A stretch of 64,000 nucleotides of DNA from Verrucomicrobiota bacterium (GCA_024233345.1 JACKPT010000005.1:124001-188000); one strand, 5' to 3'; positions 34,647 to 43,810 are shown, numbered from the stretch's first letter. Notes: generated by a model from the sequence alone, not told the origin. Numbers and translations: made by a program.

Positions 34647-34868
34647 TCAGTGCCGCATCCAGCGCTTGGCGGTACCGCAGATCACGGTTAACCCAACCCC
34701 GACAACCATCAGCACCAGGACAAGATTTCGCTTCTCTTCGACTTCAACCCCGATGGAGTCCCTCTGAATGAGATAAATGATGACCCCGCCCACCAGGCAA
34801 ATGGAGAAAGCGAGCCACCAAAGAAAATTTCCCAACATGGGATTCTTGTTCGGGTTGACTTTTGGCAT
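34647..34868 (-). CDS. Small two-helix membrane protein at the end of the Bat operon
   Basis: 73 residues with two hydrophobic segments (LGNFLWWLAFSICLVGGVII and NLVLVLMVVGVGLTVICG) separated by a charged loop. It lies 18 bases after batE on the same strand. No family recognised; possibly an accessory of the complex. Confidence 0.6.
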   Translation of the reverse strand: MPKVNPNKNPMLGNFLWWLAFSICLVGGVIIYLIQRDSIGVEVEEKRNLVLVLMVVGVGLTVICGTAKRWMRH

Positions 34869-34886
34869 GCGGTAAAGTCTATCGCA

Positions 34887-35651
34887 TCAGTGCGGATTTG
34901 TCCAAGGTGCAACCATCGGTACCGCCGATTGCCTGACCCAGCCGGAGTCCGCGCCGGATCTGACCCGTACCCACTCGCCCGCCCGGTCTTCCACCACCAC
35001 CGTGGAGCCCTCGGGCAGGGCAAAGGCGAGGGTGGCATCATCCATGGGGGCAAACCGGGTGCGCAGATTCTTCTCCACCACCACCGCCTCGGGGTGATGG
35101 TGCCATTGCCACCAGGCGGCTTGTCCGCCCAAAGACAGGACAAGCCCCAGACCCGCGACGACCGCCCCCCGGAACAGCACGGTCCGAGCGGGGGTGTAGA
35201 GGAGACCTCCGACCCAGAGGAGGGCTGCCAGCCAGTAGCTGCCGGTGGTCAGGGCTTGCCAATGCCGCTGGCTCACCATCATGCCAAGATCGATCCACCA
35301 TGAATAATCCACCACCGCCGCTCCGGTTGATCGGCGGGCAAAGCGCAGGTTGGCCTCGACATCAGGATCCCGGGGTAGCGCCAACTCGGCGCGACGATAG
35401 GAGAGGATGGCCTCACCGGTCCGGCCTTGTTTGATCTGGCAATTACCGAGGTTGAACCAGACTTCGCCCTGACGGTAGCCGGCATCCAGAAGTTCCAGAA
35501 ACTTGGCCTCGGCGGCGGGATAGTTGGTCTGGTTGTAGAGAGCAGAGCCTTCCAGAAACAGGCTGTCCGGCGATGGCGGGGTTTCCCCGGCCCGGAGCCA
35601 TGTCCCCCCGGTCAGGATCAGAGCGACCAAACTGAACCACAGAACGCGCAT
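34887..35651 (-). CDS. batE: BatE-like TPR and SH3 membrane protein
   Basis: 254 residues. Signal peptide (VLWFSLVALILTGGTWLRAG), two TPR units at about 30-105 (LFLEGSALYNQTNYPAAEAK; VWFNLGNCQIKQGRTGEAIL), two transmembrane segments near 130-185, then an SH3-like domain (STVVVEDRAGEWVRVRSGAD). This matches BatE, described in Bacteroides and Leptospira. Its ATG overlaps the batD stop by one base. Confidence 0.85.
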   Translation of the reverse strand: MRVLWFSLVALILTGGTWLRAGETPPSPDSLFLEGSALYNQTNYPAAEAKFLELLDAGYRQGEVWFNLGNCQIKQGRTGEAILSYRRAELALPRDPDVEANLRFARRSTGAAVVDYSWWIDLGMMVSQRHWQALTTGSYWLAALLWVGGLLYTPARTVLFRGAVVAGLGLVLSLGGQAAWWQWHHHPEAVVVEKNLRTRFAPMDDATLAFALPEGSTVVVEDRAGEWVRVRSGADSGWVRQSAVPMVAPWTNPH

Positions 35652-37438
35652 CAGGGAACCTCCACCCGGACTTTTTCACACGCTCGCAATAGATCTGCGA
35701 CATCGCGGGTATGCTGCTCGCGGTCAGCTCGCTGGTTGGGAGCGGCTCCGCCAAACCGGAGCTGTTCGTCGATCCGGAGAATTTCATCCAGCGATTGCAC
35801 CAGAGGCACCGGGAGTGCGGCCGTGTCGACAATTTTCCGGATCAGCGCTGGTGAGATTTCACCCTGGTCGCGATTGAGACGGTTGGCAAAATACAGGACC
35901 AGGGCTTTCCAGAGGCTGGCATAAAATTCCGCCGGTTCATCCAGTTGCTGTTCGGCCGTCGCCAGGGATGCCCGGGCCGCCCGGGGGGCATGCAATCGAC
36001 GGGCCTTGATGGGGTCCCGGGCCAGCGAATCCGTTCGCCTCCGCCACAGGAAGGCACCCACGACCGCGAGTGCAGGCAAAACCTTCAGCCATTGGCCAGG
36101 CCCTGTCCCCCCGGAGTCGGTTGCGATCACCCACGCCCGGGGAGCATTTTTCAGGTAGACAATATCCAGCCCCAACGCTTTGCGCACCGCCGGGGAGACC
36201 GGCTCATTCGGCTGTACCATCGCCTTATCCGCGAGGTCGGAGGGGTGGACGGTCAAGGGAAAGGGACCGCGGGTAATCGTCTGGAAGCGCCCCTGATTCG
36301 GGTCAAAGAAACTGAACGAGAGCGGAGGAATCGTGGTGATGTCCTCGGATCGGGGAATCAAAACCTGCTCGTAGGTTTTCACCCCGCCGGACTGTCCGGC
36401 TCGTGAGGTCTGCTCGATCAGCTTGGGATCGTACACCCGGAACCGGTCATCGACTTGAATGCCCGGCATGGCGATGGTGTCGAGGTTGCCCTGCCCGGAG
36501 ACGCGCGCGGTCAAGGTGATCGGTTCGCCTGCTTTCACATCGGTGCGGGAGAGTTGAACCGAGAAATCAAACTGCCCAACCGCGCCGGAAAAATGCGAAG
36601 GCCGGCCATCGTCGGGGATGGGCTTGACTTCAAGGGTCCAGGGCTCGATCGATACCGACACCGCTCGGGTATCCCGCTGCCGGAAAAACATGTCGAACCC
36701 GAAGGGATCCCGCTGGGGCTGGCTGTTCTCGACAATCAGGTTCACACGCAGATTGGGGTTCAGGGTAAAGACCCCGGCCGACAAAGCCTTGCCCTGGGCC
36801 CGGAAATGGCGGACTTCATACAAATCCGACCCCACCGCTTCCCGGGTGGGCCGCAATTCTTCAAACGGACTGATGTCCAGACCGCTTCCGGGCAGATCCG
36901 CGAGGGAGATGGAGCGGTCAAGATTGACCCCCCGGTAATAAAGGTCGATGAACAGGTTGAAGTACTGGTAGGCATAGACACGGTTTTGATCGCTGCGCAT
37001 CCTGGCAAACAGCAGATCCGTGAGTTGTTGTGAATTACCACCGCCGGATTGCGGTTGTCCGTTGGCCGGGACCACTTCGACCTCAACCGGTTGCAGGGTA
37101 TAGGAAGCGCCCCCGATGGTCAGGGTAAAGGGGCCGATTCGGAATTTTCCGGTACCCGTTGGAACCATCCGGTAGCGAAAATTAACCGACGATTCGGTTC
37201 GTCCATTGACCACCGACATCTGTTGTTCCCGTCCGACATACTGAACCTGGAACCCCGGCACATTGGCCAATTCCGGTACCGGGGGATTGTTCATCCCGGC
37301 GAAGCTCAGGGTCAGGGTGGCCGCCTCGGTGAGCCGGAGCACCCGGGGCTGTATGTCGAGCGTAACCTGCTGGGCCTGGGCCCAGCCCGCCCATCCCAGT
37401 AGCGCCGCAAAACTGACTTGTTTGATCCATCCTCTCAT
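35651..37438 (-). CDS. batD: BatD-like oxygen tolerance protein
   Basis: 595 residues from ATG 37438. After a signal peptide ending at AQA, several Ig-like beta domains follow (LDIQPRVLRLTEAATLTLSF; FDFSVQLSRTDVKAGEPITL), then one transmembrane segment near residue 450 (WLKVLPALAVVGAFLWRRR) and a helical cytoplasmic tail. This is the family layout for BatD (DUF11-like, COG0457-linked operons). Probably a periplasmic scaffold for the BatA/BatB VWA proteins. Confidence 0.88.
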   Translation of the reverse strand: MRGWIKQVSFAALLGWAGWAQAQQVTLDIQPRVLRLTEAATLTLSFAGMNNPPVPELANVPGFQVQYVGREQQMSVVNGRTESSVNFRYRMVPTGTGKFRIGPFTLTIGGASYTLQPVEVEVVPANGQPQSGGGNSQQLTDLLFARMRSDQNRVYAYQYFNLFIDLYYRGVNLDRSISLADLPGSGLDISPFEELRPTREAVGSDLYEVRHFRAQGKALSAGVFTLNPNLRVNLIVENSQPQRDPFGFDMFFRQRDTRAVSVSIEPWTLEVKPIPDDGRPSHFSGAVGQFDFSVQLSRTDVKAGEPITLTARVSGQGNLDTIAMPGIQVDDRFRVYDPKLIEQTSRAGQSGGVKTYEQVLIPRSEDITTIPPLSFSFFDPNQGRFQTITRGPFPLTVHPSDLADKAMVQPNEPVSPAVRKALGLDIVYLKNAPRAWVIATDSGGTGPGQWLKVLPALAVVGAFLWRRRTDSLARDPIKARRLHAPRAARASLATAEQQLDEPAEFYASLWKALVLYFANRLNRDQGEISPALIRKIVDTAALPVPLVQSLDEILRIDEQLRFGGAAPNQRADREQHTRDVADLLRACEKVRVEVP

Positions 37439-37460
37439 CGGTGCTCTGGTTGTACGCTGT

Positions 37461-38012
37461 TTACCAATCCTTTTCAACTGGTGCAGTCTGACGGCTTTGA
37501 CGTTGAATCTGTTGTTGCATCAGAGCCTCCCGCTCTGCCTGTTCCCGCTGTTTGAGGGCATCGAGCAACATATTGGCTTCGTCTTCAGTCATTTCCCCGG
37601 CTTCCGCTGGTTGCTGTTGCTCCTCCTCACCGGCGGGCTGGGTCTGCTCTTCCTGCGGCGAGGGCTGCTCCTGCTGCTGTTCTTCCTCTGAAGGCTGGTT
37701 CTGATCAGCCTGCTCGCCGGATGAGTCCGACGATTGGTTTTGATCGGAATTCTCTTGATTTTGTTCAGAAGATTGCTGGTCCTGCTGCTGCTGCTGCTGT
37801 TGTTGTTGCTGCTGTTGCTCCAGCAATTGCTTCAACCCGAGCAACCACGGATCTTCGGGATAGTTGGCCAGGCCCTGATTGACAATTTCCTTGGCCGGCT
37901 CGATATCGTTGGTGACAAAGGTCTGGGCTCCAAGGTGAAAGTACATGTCGGCATCCTGTGCGGACACCATGCCCGCCCACCCGATGAGTCCGATGAGAAT
38001 CGCGGTTTTCAT
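37461..38012 (-). CDS. batC: BatC-like protein with a polyglutamine tract
   Basis: 183 residues: signal peptide (AILIGLIGWAGMVSAQ), a short TPR-like region (FVTNDIEPAKEIVNQGLANY), then a highly acidic and glutamine-rich stretch including twelve consecutive Gln at about residues 65-76, and a C-terminal helix (MLLDALKQREQAEREALMQQ) typical of BatC. Overlaps the TPR gene upstream by four bases (ATGA). Confidence 0.8.
   Translation of the reverse strand: MKTAILIGLIGWAGMVSAQDADMYFHLGAQTFVTNDIEPAKEIVNQGLANYPEDPWLLGLKQLLEQQQQQQQQQQQQDQQSSEQNQENSDQNQSSDSSGEQADQNQPSEEEQQQEQPSPQEEQTQPAGEEEQQQPAEAGEMTEDEANMLLDALKQREQAEREALMQQQIQRQSRQTAPVEKDW
37782..37820. repeat. CTG/TTG trinucleotide run coding for polyglutamine
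   Basis: Read on the minus strand, CAG and CAA codons give twelve glutamines in a row in the BatC-like protein. The near-perfect triplet run could change length by slippage without shifting the frame. Confidence 0.75.
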
Positions 38013-38725
38013 GGCGAGCCCTCCGGCGCGGCTGCTGGTTGCTGGAGCTGTTCAATCAACTGCACCAATTGCCCGGTGCGCTCTTGCCGCTGTTCCAATG
38101 CCTGTTTCAACTCGGGCTCCAGATCGACCGCCATGTCGATGTCTTCAGTGGGTTGGGAAAGCAGCGCCAGCGCCTGTGCGTATTGCCGTTGCTGAATCAA
38201 CGCATCCGAATTGGCAATCTGATCCCTTACGCCAAGGACATAGCCGCGCAATTTTTGCCGCTCCACCAAGGTCAGTTCGAAATTGATTTTCGCATCGAGG
38301 TCGTCCGACCGAAGTTTCAACGATTGCCGAAAGGCCTCCATCGCCGCGGCAAACAAATCGTCGGCCGCCTTGGCCTGTTTTTCCTTCAGGACCAGCTTGC
38401 CCCGGGCAAGGCGGGCACAACCGAGATTGAACCAGGCATCCGCCTGCACCGCCAGGTCCGCAGTCTGTACCGCCCGGGCAAAGGCGGTCTCCGCCTCCTC
38501 GAGTTGACCGCTCCGGAACAGCGCGGAACCGCGGTTGGCATCCAGCTTGGCAGTATCCAGCCCCGCCTGAACCGCCAGGAATCTGGCTGCCTCGAACTGC
38601 TTCAGGGCTGCGGCAAAATCCTCCCGGGCATAGGCCTTCTGTCCGGCCTTCCATTCGCCCCGCAGATCGGCCTGCGCCGCGGCCCCCATGCCGAGGACCA
38701 ACCCGAGTATCAACCATCGATTCAT
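38009..38725 (-). CDS. TPR protein of the Bat operon
   Basis: 238 residues with a signal peptide (RWLILGLVLGMGAAAQA) and TPR motifs between residues 22 and 150 (EWKAGQKAYAREDFAAALKQ; ADAWFNLGCARLARGKLVLK). The tail is glutamine-rich. It is a second BatC/BatB-associated TPR protein; Bat operons often carry one or two. Four-base overlaps on both sides. Confidence 0.82.
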   Translation of the reverse strand: MNRWLILGLVLGMGAAAQADLRGEWKAGQKAYAREDFAAALKQFEAARFLAVQAGLDTAKLDANRGSALFRSGQLEEAETAFARAVQTADLAVQADAWFNLGCARLARGKLVLKEKQAKAADDLFAAAMEAFRQSLKLRSDDLDAKINFELTLVERQKLRGYVLGVRDQIANSDALIQQRQYAQALALLSQPTEDIDMAVDLEPELKQALEQRQERTGQLVQLIEQLQQPAAAPEGSP

Positions 38726-39738
38726 GGCTTCTCCTCCCGATGTTCCCTCAGTCCCGCCTCCGCAAGCAGAAGCAACAGAGCCGCACCAAGAAACCAGCCG
38801 GCCTTGTCTTGAAATCGCTTGGCCATCTTGGATTCGGAAGTATCCCGCTGAAGACGGGCAAGCTCCCGGTCGAGCAACCGGTCAAGGCCGAAGTCGCCCG
38901 CAGTGGCCCGCAGATAACTGCCCCCGGTTTCAATCGCAAGCTGGGTCAGCAGGGTTTCATTCAGCGAGGTTTTAATGACTTGGCCATCCTTGTCGCGCAG
39001 GAAGCCGGAGGTTGTGCTTCCGGGATTATCCGGGGTGGGGATGAGTTCTCCTTCCACTGTACCAACTCCGACCGTGTAGACCCGGATGCCCTTCTCCTTG
39101 AGCGCATCGATCAATGCAAGCGGATTGCCTTCATGATCGTCGCCATCGGTGATCAACACGATGACCCGGTCGGCTTGTCCTGTCTTTTCGCCGAAGCTCC
39201 GCATCGCGGTTCTCAGCGCATCCTCGATGGCGGTGCCGCCCCGGGGGATCAGCCCGCTATCGACATCCTGCAGGGTCATGACAAACGCGGGGTAATCCAC
39301 GGTCAGGGGGCAGAGCATGTAGCTGGTGCCCGCGAAGGGAACCAGGCCAACCCGGTCGCCATCGAGCCGTTCCAGCATGTCTTCGATTGCCCACTTGGCC
39401 TGCTGCAACCGGTTGGGCTTTAGATCCGGCGCGAGCATGCTTCGGGAAGTGTCGAGAACGATCATCATATCAAGACCCCGGCGGGTTACTTCCTCCCAGG
39501 TGAAGCCCCACTGGGGGCGGGCCAGGGTGAGGGTCATGATCAGCAGACTGGCGCCCCAGAGAATCAAACGCTGTGTCCCGCGCTTTCGTTTCCATCCCGG
39601 GATCAGGGGCTTCCAGACCTCGGGCGCCAGCAACTGCTGCATCCGGGTCAAGCGCCGTTTGCGCAGAAGCACCACCGCCGCAAGAACCAGCAGGATGACC
39701 CCGAGATACCAAAACCCATGCGGATTTCCCCAGTTCAT
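38722..39738 (-). CDS. batB: BatB-like VWA-domain membrane protein
   Basis: 338 residues from ATG 39738, overlapping batA's stop (ATGA). Two N-terminal transmembrane segments (FWYLGVILLVLAAVVLL; LILWGASLLIMTLTLARPQ), then a von Willebrand A domain with an intact MIDAS: VLDTSRSM (DxSxS) near residue 97, the threonine region GTAIEDAL and DGDDHEGN. A C-terminal transmembrane helix (GWFLGAALLLLLAEAGL). Binds partners through a metal ion. Confidence 0.92.
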   Translation of the reverse strand: MNWGNPHGFWYLGVILLVLAAVVLLRKRRLTRMQQLLAPEVWKPLIPGWKRKRGTQRLILWGASLLIMTLTLARPQWGFTWEEVTRRGLDMMIVLDTSRSMLAPDLKPNRLQQAKWAIEDMLERLDGDRVGLVPFAGTSYMLCPLTVDYPAFVMTLQDVDSGLIPRGGTAIEDALRTAMRSFGEKTGQADRVIVLITDGDDHEGNPLALIDALKEKGIRVYTVGVGTVEGELIPTPDNPGSTTSGFLRDKDGQVIKTSLNETLLTQLAIETGGSYLRATAGDFGLDRLLDRELARLQRDTSESKMAKRFQDKAGWFLGAALLLLLAEAGLREHREEKP

Positions 39739-40730
39739 GGCAGCGACCCCCAGCGCATAACCGACAACAGTTTTTCCAGGGTCAGGGCCACCAGGGCGAC
39801 CCCGACCCACAACGGGAACCGTTCCTCAAAGCGCATGAATTGCTCCACATCGATGTGAACCTTCTCCATCTTGTCGATCTGCTCATAGACTTGTTCCAGG
39901 CTGTTCATGTCGGTGGCGCGGAAGAAGAGCCCCCCGGTGGTCTCCGCGATCATGTGTAACGTGGCTTCATCAATTTCCGAGGGCTGGGTGACATACCGGG
40001 TACCCCCAAACGGACTGGGTACCGGGAACCGGACATTGCCTTCGGCACCCGCGCCCACCGTATAGACCTTGACCCCCAGAGCCTTCGCGGCCTCGGCGGC
40101 ATTTTCCGGCGAGAGCTGACCGCTGTTGTTCACCCCGTCGGTGAGGAGGATGACGATGCGGGATTTGGCATCACTGGTGCGCAGACGGTTGATCGCCGAC
40201 CCCAAAGCGGTACCGATCGCGGTTTTGTCGCCGAGGATTCCCGGTTCCAGTCGATCCAATTGCTGGATCAGCCAGCCGTGATCGAGGGTCATGGGGCTGA
40301 AGGTAAAGGGCAGTTCGGAGAAGGCGATCAGGGAGATCCGGTCGTCGGGGCGCTGCTGGATAAACTGGTCAATGACCCGCTTGGCCGCATCCAGTCGATT
40401 GATTTCCCGGGTGGTGGTGGAAAAGTCGATGGCCTGCATCGAGGGTGAGACATCCACCAGCAGAACAATGTCGATGCCCTCGGTATGGACTTTACTTTCC
40501 TCGAGTCCCTTTTGGGGACGGGCCATCGCGATGATCAGGCTGGTCAGGCCGATGGCATAAAGCACCGGCAGCATCCAACGGGTTCGGACTGCGAGCCCGG
40601 GGGGGAGTCCCCGTGTGCGGTCAAACTGGTTGAAGCGGATGCGGGGGCGGGATTGGAGTCGATAGCGGAGCCAGACCGCGACCGGAACCAGCAGGATCAG
40701 CAACAGCAGCCATGGATAGCGGACCATCAT
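39735..40730 (-). CDS. batA: BatA-like VWA-domain membrane protein
   Basis: 331 residues with two N-terminal hydrophobic segments (YPWLLLLILLVPVAVWL; LPVLYAIGLTSLIIAM), a VWA domain with MIDAS VDVSPSM near residue 93, LIAFS and TDGVNNSGQL, and a C-terminal transmembrane helix. Pairs with BatB. The start overlaps the preceding gene. Confidence 0.92.
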   Translation of the reverse strand: MMVRYPWLLLLILLVPVAVWLRYRLQSRPRIRFNQFDRTRGLPPGLAVRTRWMLPVLYAIGLTSLIIAMARPQKGLEESKVHTEGIDIVLLVDVSPSMQAIDFSTTTREINRLDAAKRVIDQFIQQRPDDRISLIAFSELPFTFSPMTLDHGWLIQQLDRLEPGILGDKTAIGTALGSAINRLRTSDAKSRIVILLTDGVNNSGQLSPENAAEAAKALGVKVYTVGAGAEGNVRFPVPSPFGGTRYVTQPSEIDEATLHMIAETTGGLFFRATDMNSLEQVYEQIDKMEKVHIDVEQFMRFEERFPLWVGVALVALTLEKLLSVMRWGSLP

Positions 40731-41698
40731 GCGGGTTCCACCTCCGGGGCGGGCTGGCCGGTTTCGCGCAGAAACTGCTCGGCGGCATCCAGTGCAGCCT
40801 GCATATCCGCAGTTGCGGGAGCATGCCGGGCAAATTTCACCAGGTCGGCTTGAATCAGAAAGTGCTCGATCAATTCGCGCTGGACCGGGAGCAGAACCGG
40901 CGATATCGCGGCGGCACGGATAAACTCCTCCGTGGTCAGTTCCGGGGCATGAATCATGAACCGGCCCTCGATATAGGTACGCAGGATCAATGACAACTCG
41001 ACATAAAACGGCTCGGGTTGCTCCGCTTCAATGTAGTTTTTCTCCCGCAGGTGGCGAAGGGCCAGTGACGCGATTTCATAGGGGGTTGCGATGGGGCCGC
41101 TTGCGGTGGGCGCTTGACGGCGGCGGGTCAACCAACGAGTCAGCCAGGCGACCAGGAGTGCGAGCAGGCCCGCTCCGGCCAACAGACTGAGCAGGCGGGC
41201 GTAGGGCGGGGCGGGCGCTTTGAAAATCGGTTTTAGATCGCGCACCGCCATCGCCTGATTGGTCAGTACCGATTCCACCCGGATGGTATCCTCTGGTGCC
41301 GCCAGGGTCAGGGACCGGCCCTCCGCGGTACGGTACGGTACCGGTGTGCGAAGCATCCGGTGGGTTCCCGGAACAAACGAGGTCACGCGATAGGTGATGT
41401 CTGCGGTCAGGGTTCCATTGGTGGTGACCAGTTCGGGACCCACCCGGTCGAGCAAGGTGATGCCCGGTTGATCGATCAGGGATGGGAACTCCGGCACTGA
41501 ACCTTCGGGCAGGGTCAGGGTCAGATGCCAATCCACCGGGTCGCCGACGGTGATGGTCTCGGTACTCTGGGTGGTGGAAAGCGATTGGGCAAACAGCGGC
41601 ATCGAAAAAGACAGGACAAGCAGGGCCGGCAAAACCGTCCTGCCTCGGGGCGATTGGCCGCGGTTCCATGCCTGGTTCATGCGCAGCCCACGGCTCAT
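40727..41698 (-). CDS. Membrane protein between DUF58 and batA
   Basis: 323 residues: signal-like N terminus (TVLPALLVLSFSMPLFAQS), an Ig-like periplasmic domain (ITVGDPVDWHLTLTLPEGSV), one transmembrane helix near residue 168 (LLSLLAGAGLLALLVAWL) and a helical cytoplasmic domain (YVELSLILRTYIEGRFMIHA). This position and layout match the DUF4381/BatD-like gene usually found between DUF58 and the VWA genes. Overlaps both neighbours. Confidence 0.8.
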   Translation of the reverse strand: MSRGLRMNQAWNRGQSPRGRTVLPALLVLSFSMPLFAQSLSTTQSTETITVGDPVDWHLTLTLPEGSVPEFPSLIDQPGITLLDRVGPELVTTNGTLTADITYRVTSFVPGTHRMLRTPVPYRTAEGRSLTLAAPEDTIRVESVLTNQAMAVRDLKPIFKAPAPPYARLLSLLAGAGLLALLVAWLTRWLTRRRQAPTASGPIATPYEIASLALRHLREKNYIEAEQPEPFYVELSLILRTYIEGRFMIHAPELTTEEFIRAAAISPVLLPVQRELIEHFLIQADLVKFARHAPATADMQAALDAAEQFLRETGQPAPEVEPA

Positions 41699-42576
41699 CG
41701 ACGGGCCTCCCGGCGGCGGAACAGGCGGATCAGTTCGTGGATGTAATCGCTGTCGGGATCGGTGGTAACCGACAGGTGATCGATACCGGAGGCTTTGAGA
41801 AAGGTTGCGGTCTGTTCGCGCTGCTGTTGCTGGCGTTGCCGATAAGCATCCCGGGTTGCCCGGTCGCTGGTGTCGATCTCCATCCGGGCCCCGGTTTCCG
41901 GATCCTGAACCGCGATGACTCCCACCGCCTCCAGGGCATGCTCGCGCGGATCGGTCACCTGGATCGCCACCAGGTCATGGCGCTTGGCATAGGCCCGCAG
42001 GATCGGTTCGTATCCGGTGTCAAGGAAATCGCTGATGAGAAAAGTGATGGTGCGCCGGTGGTGAATCCGGTTCAGGTAGTGCAGGGCTTGCCCGATATCG
42101 GTGCCGCACCCTTCCGGCTGCTTGTACAGGACATCCCGGATCACCCGCAACACATGACCCGACCCTTTGCGGGGAGGGATGGCATGCTCGGGGTGGTCGG
42201 TGAACAGCAGCAGTCCCACCCGGTCATTGTTCTGGATGGCCGAGAACGCGAGCACCGCAGCGATCTCTGCGGCCAGATCGCGTTTGAGCATCCGGATCGA
42301 TCCAAATTGTTGGGAGCCGCTGATGTCCACCGCGAGCATGACCGTCAATTCTCGCTCTTCCCGGTATTTTTTGATGAAGGGATGCCCCATACGCGCGGTC
42401 ACATTCCAGTCGATCGACCGGATGTCATCGCCCGGCACATATTCCCGGACCTCCTCGAATTCCATCCCCTGGCCTTTGAACGCGCTGTGGTAGTGCCCGG
42501 CAAACGCATCGGAGACCATGCTCCGAGTGCGGATCTGGATGCGCCGAATCTTTTTGAGAAGATCCGATGGAATCAT
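41695..42576 (-). CDS. DUF58 domain protein of the MoxR operon
   Basis: 293 residues from ATG 42576 (GGAG six bases upstream); a GTG at 42591 overlapping moxR's stop is an alternative. The DUF58 core FEEVREYVPGDDIRSIDWNV lies near residue 40, followed by a VWA-like fold with LAVDISGSQQFG (DxSxS) and LLFTD. In MoxR operons this protein is thought to be a partner of the AAA ATPase. Confidence 0.93.
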   Translation of the reverse strand: MIPSDLLKKIRRIQIRTRSMVSDAFAGHYHSAFKGQGMEFEEVREYVPGDDIRSIDWNVTARMGHPFIKKYREERELTVMLAVDISGSQQFGSIRMLKRDLAAEIAAVLAFSAIQNNDRVGLLLFTDHPEHAIPPRKGSGHVLRVIRDVLYKQPEGCGTDIGQALHYLNRIHHRRTITFLISDFLDTGYEPILRAYAKRHDLVAIQVTDPREHALEAVGVIAVQDPETGARMEIDTSDRATRDAYRQRQQQQREQTATFLKASGIDHLSVTTDPDSDYIHELIRLFRRREARR

Positions 42577-42587
42577 GGCGGACTCCG

Positions 42588-43580
42588 TCACGGGACCGGG
42601 AGTTTGCTGAGGATTTGTTCGACCACGCCTTCGGAGGTCAGTTCTTCGGCTTCCGCCTCGTAGGTGATGAGGACCCGGTGACGCAGGACATCGGGGGCGA
42701 TGGATTTGACATCCTGGGGGGTCACATAGCCGCGGCCCTGCAGGAAGGCGTGGGCCCGGGCCGCCATGGTCAGGCAGATCGTGGCCCGGGGCGATGCGCC
42801 GTAACGGATATATGGCGCGAGGTTCAGATCGTAATCGCCGGGGTTGCGGGTGGCGAAAATAATACTGAGGATATATTCCTTGATCTTGTCATCCATGTAA
42901 ATTTCGTCCACCAGCTCCCGCAATTGCAGGATCCGGTCCGGTTGAATGACCGGTTTGACATCCGCCGGGCCCTTGGACCGGGCCATACGCTCGACGATGG
43001 TGCGCTCTTCATCCAGCGAGGGGTAGGTGACATTCAATTTGAGCATGAACCGGTCAACCTGGGCCTCGGGCAGGGGATAGGTTCCCTCCTGCTCGATGGG
43101 GTTCTGGGTGGCCAGGACGAGAAAAGGCTCCGGCAGGTGGAAGGTTTCCTGGCCGATCGTCACCTGGTGTTCCTGCATGGCTTCAAGCAGCGCGCTTTGC
43201 ACCTTTGCCGGCGCCCGGTTGATTTCATCGGCGAGAATGATGTTGGTAAAGACCGGTCCCTTGCGGATGGTAAATGCTCCATCCTTGGGGTTGTAAATCT
43301 GGGTGCCGACAATGTCGGCGGGCAGCAGGTCGGGGGTGAACTGGATGCGTTGAAACGAAACCGCGAGTGCCGATGCGAGGGTTCGGATTGACAAGGTTTT
43401 GGCCAGTCCGGGAACCCCTTCAAGCAGCAAGTGCCCATTGGTCAGCAGTCCGATCATCATCCGGTCCACCAATGCCTGCTGGCCCACAATGACCTTGCCC
43501 ATTTCACGCCGCAGATCCTCCACGAAGGAACTCTCCTCCCGAACCCGCTGGTTGATGACTTCAATGCCTGTACTTGTCAT
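42588..43580 (-). CDS. moxR: MoxR-type AAA+ ATPase
   Basis: 330 residues from ATG 43580, with GGAGGAG nine bases upstream; a TTG at 43598 is less likely. Walker A EGVPGLAKT near residue 57, Walker B ILADEINRAPAKVQSALLEA near residue 104, sensor 1 LVLATQNPIEQEG and the C-terminal lid YGASPRATICLTM. Chaperone-like ATPase thought to activate metal- or VWA-containing partners. First gene of the minus-strand Bat operon, behind the TTCCAA array. Confidence 0.95.
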   Translation of the reverse strand: MTSTGIEVINQRVREESSFVEDLRREMGKVIVGQQALVDRMMIGLLTNGHLLLEGVPGLAKTLSIRTLASALAVSFQRIQFTPDLLPADIVGTQIYNPKDGAFTIRKGPVFTNIILADEINRAPAKVQSALLEAMQEHQVTIGQETFHLPEPFLVLATQNPIEQEGTYPLPEAQVDRFMLKLNVTYPSLDEERTIVERMARSKGPADVKPVIQPDRILQLRELVDEIYMDDKIKEYILSIIFATRNPGDYDLNLAPYIRYGASPRATICLTMAARAHAFLQGRGYVTPQDVKSIAPDVLRHRVLITYEAEAEELTSEGVVEQILSKLPVP

Positions 43581-43697
43581 AGTTGATGTCTCCTCCAAAT
43601 ACCTGATTTAGACGAACCACCCCTTCCGGCGTTCAAATCCCTTGGCGGAAAAAACGCTGAAAGGCGTCCGCAGGATGGAAGGCCCTGCCGGAAAAAG

Positions 43698-43774
43698 TTC
43701 CAAGGCTTGGAAACTAGCACAAAAAAAGTTCCAAGGGTTGGAACTTTTTTGGACAGAAAATCCAACCCTTGGAA
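43698..43774. repeat. Second array of TTCCAA-NNN-TTGGAA palindromes at 31-base spacing
   Basis: Copies start at 43698, 43729 and 43760, again exactly 31 bases apart; spacers GGC, GGG and CCC, the last copy with one mismatch (ATCCAA). The first copy is preceded by CCGGAAAAAG, as at 1377. A weaker relative may lie at 43666. It fills the gap between moxR (start 43580) and the dienelactone hydrolase gene (stop 43811). Confidence 0.85.
43722..43750. terminator. Long perfect hairpin with A and T runs, possible bidirectional terminator
   Basis: The middle palindrome of the second array extends to a 13-base-pair stem (six A, GTTCCAA, spacer GGG, then the complement ending in six T). Read on the minus strand it ends in a T-run about 60 bases after the dienelactone hydrolase stop, so it could terminate that transcript before moxR. 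Confidence 0.45.
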
Positions 43775-43810
43775 CAAATCCGGGGGCGCCCGGCCGGGGT
43801 GGCCGGCGAC

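Noticed and set aside
37770..37820. Possible CRISPR-like repeat
   Set aside because: It is a trinucleotide run within a coding frame; there are no spacers.
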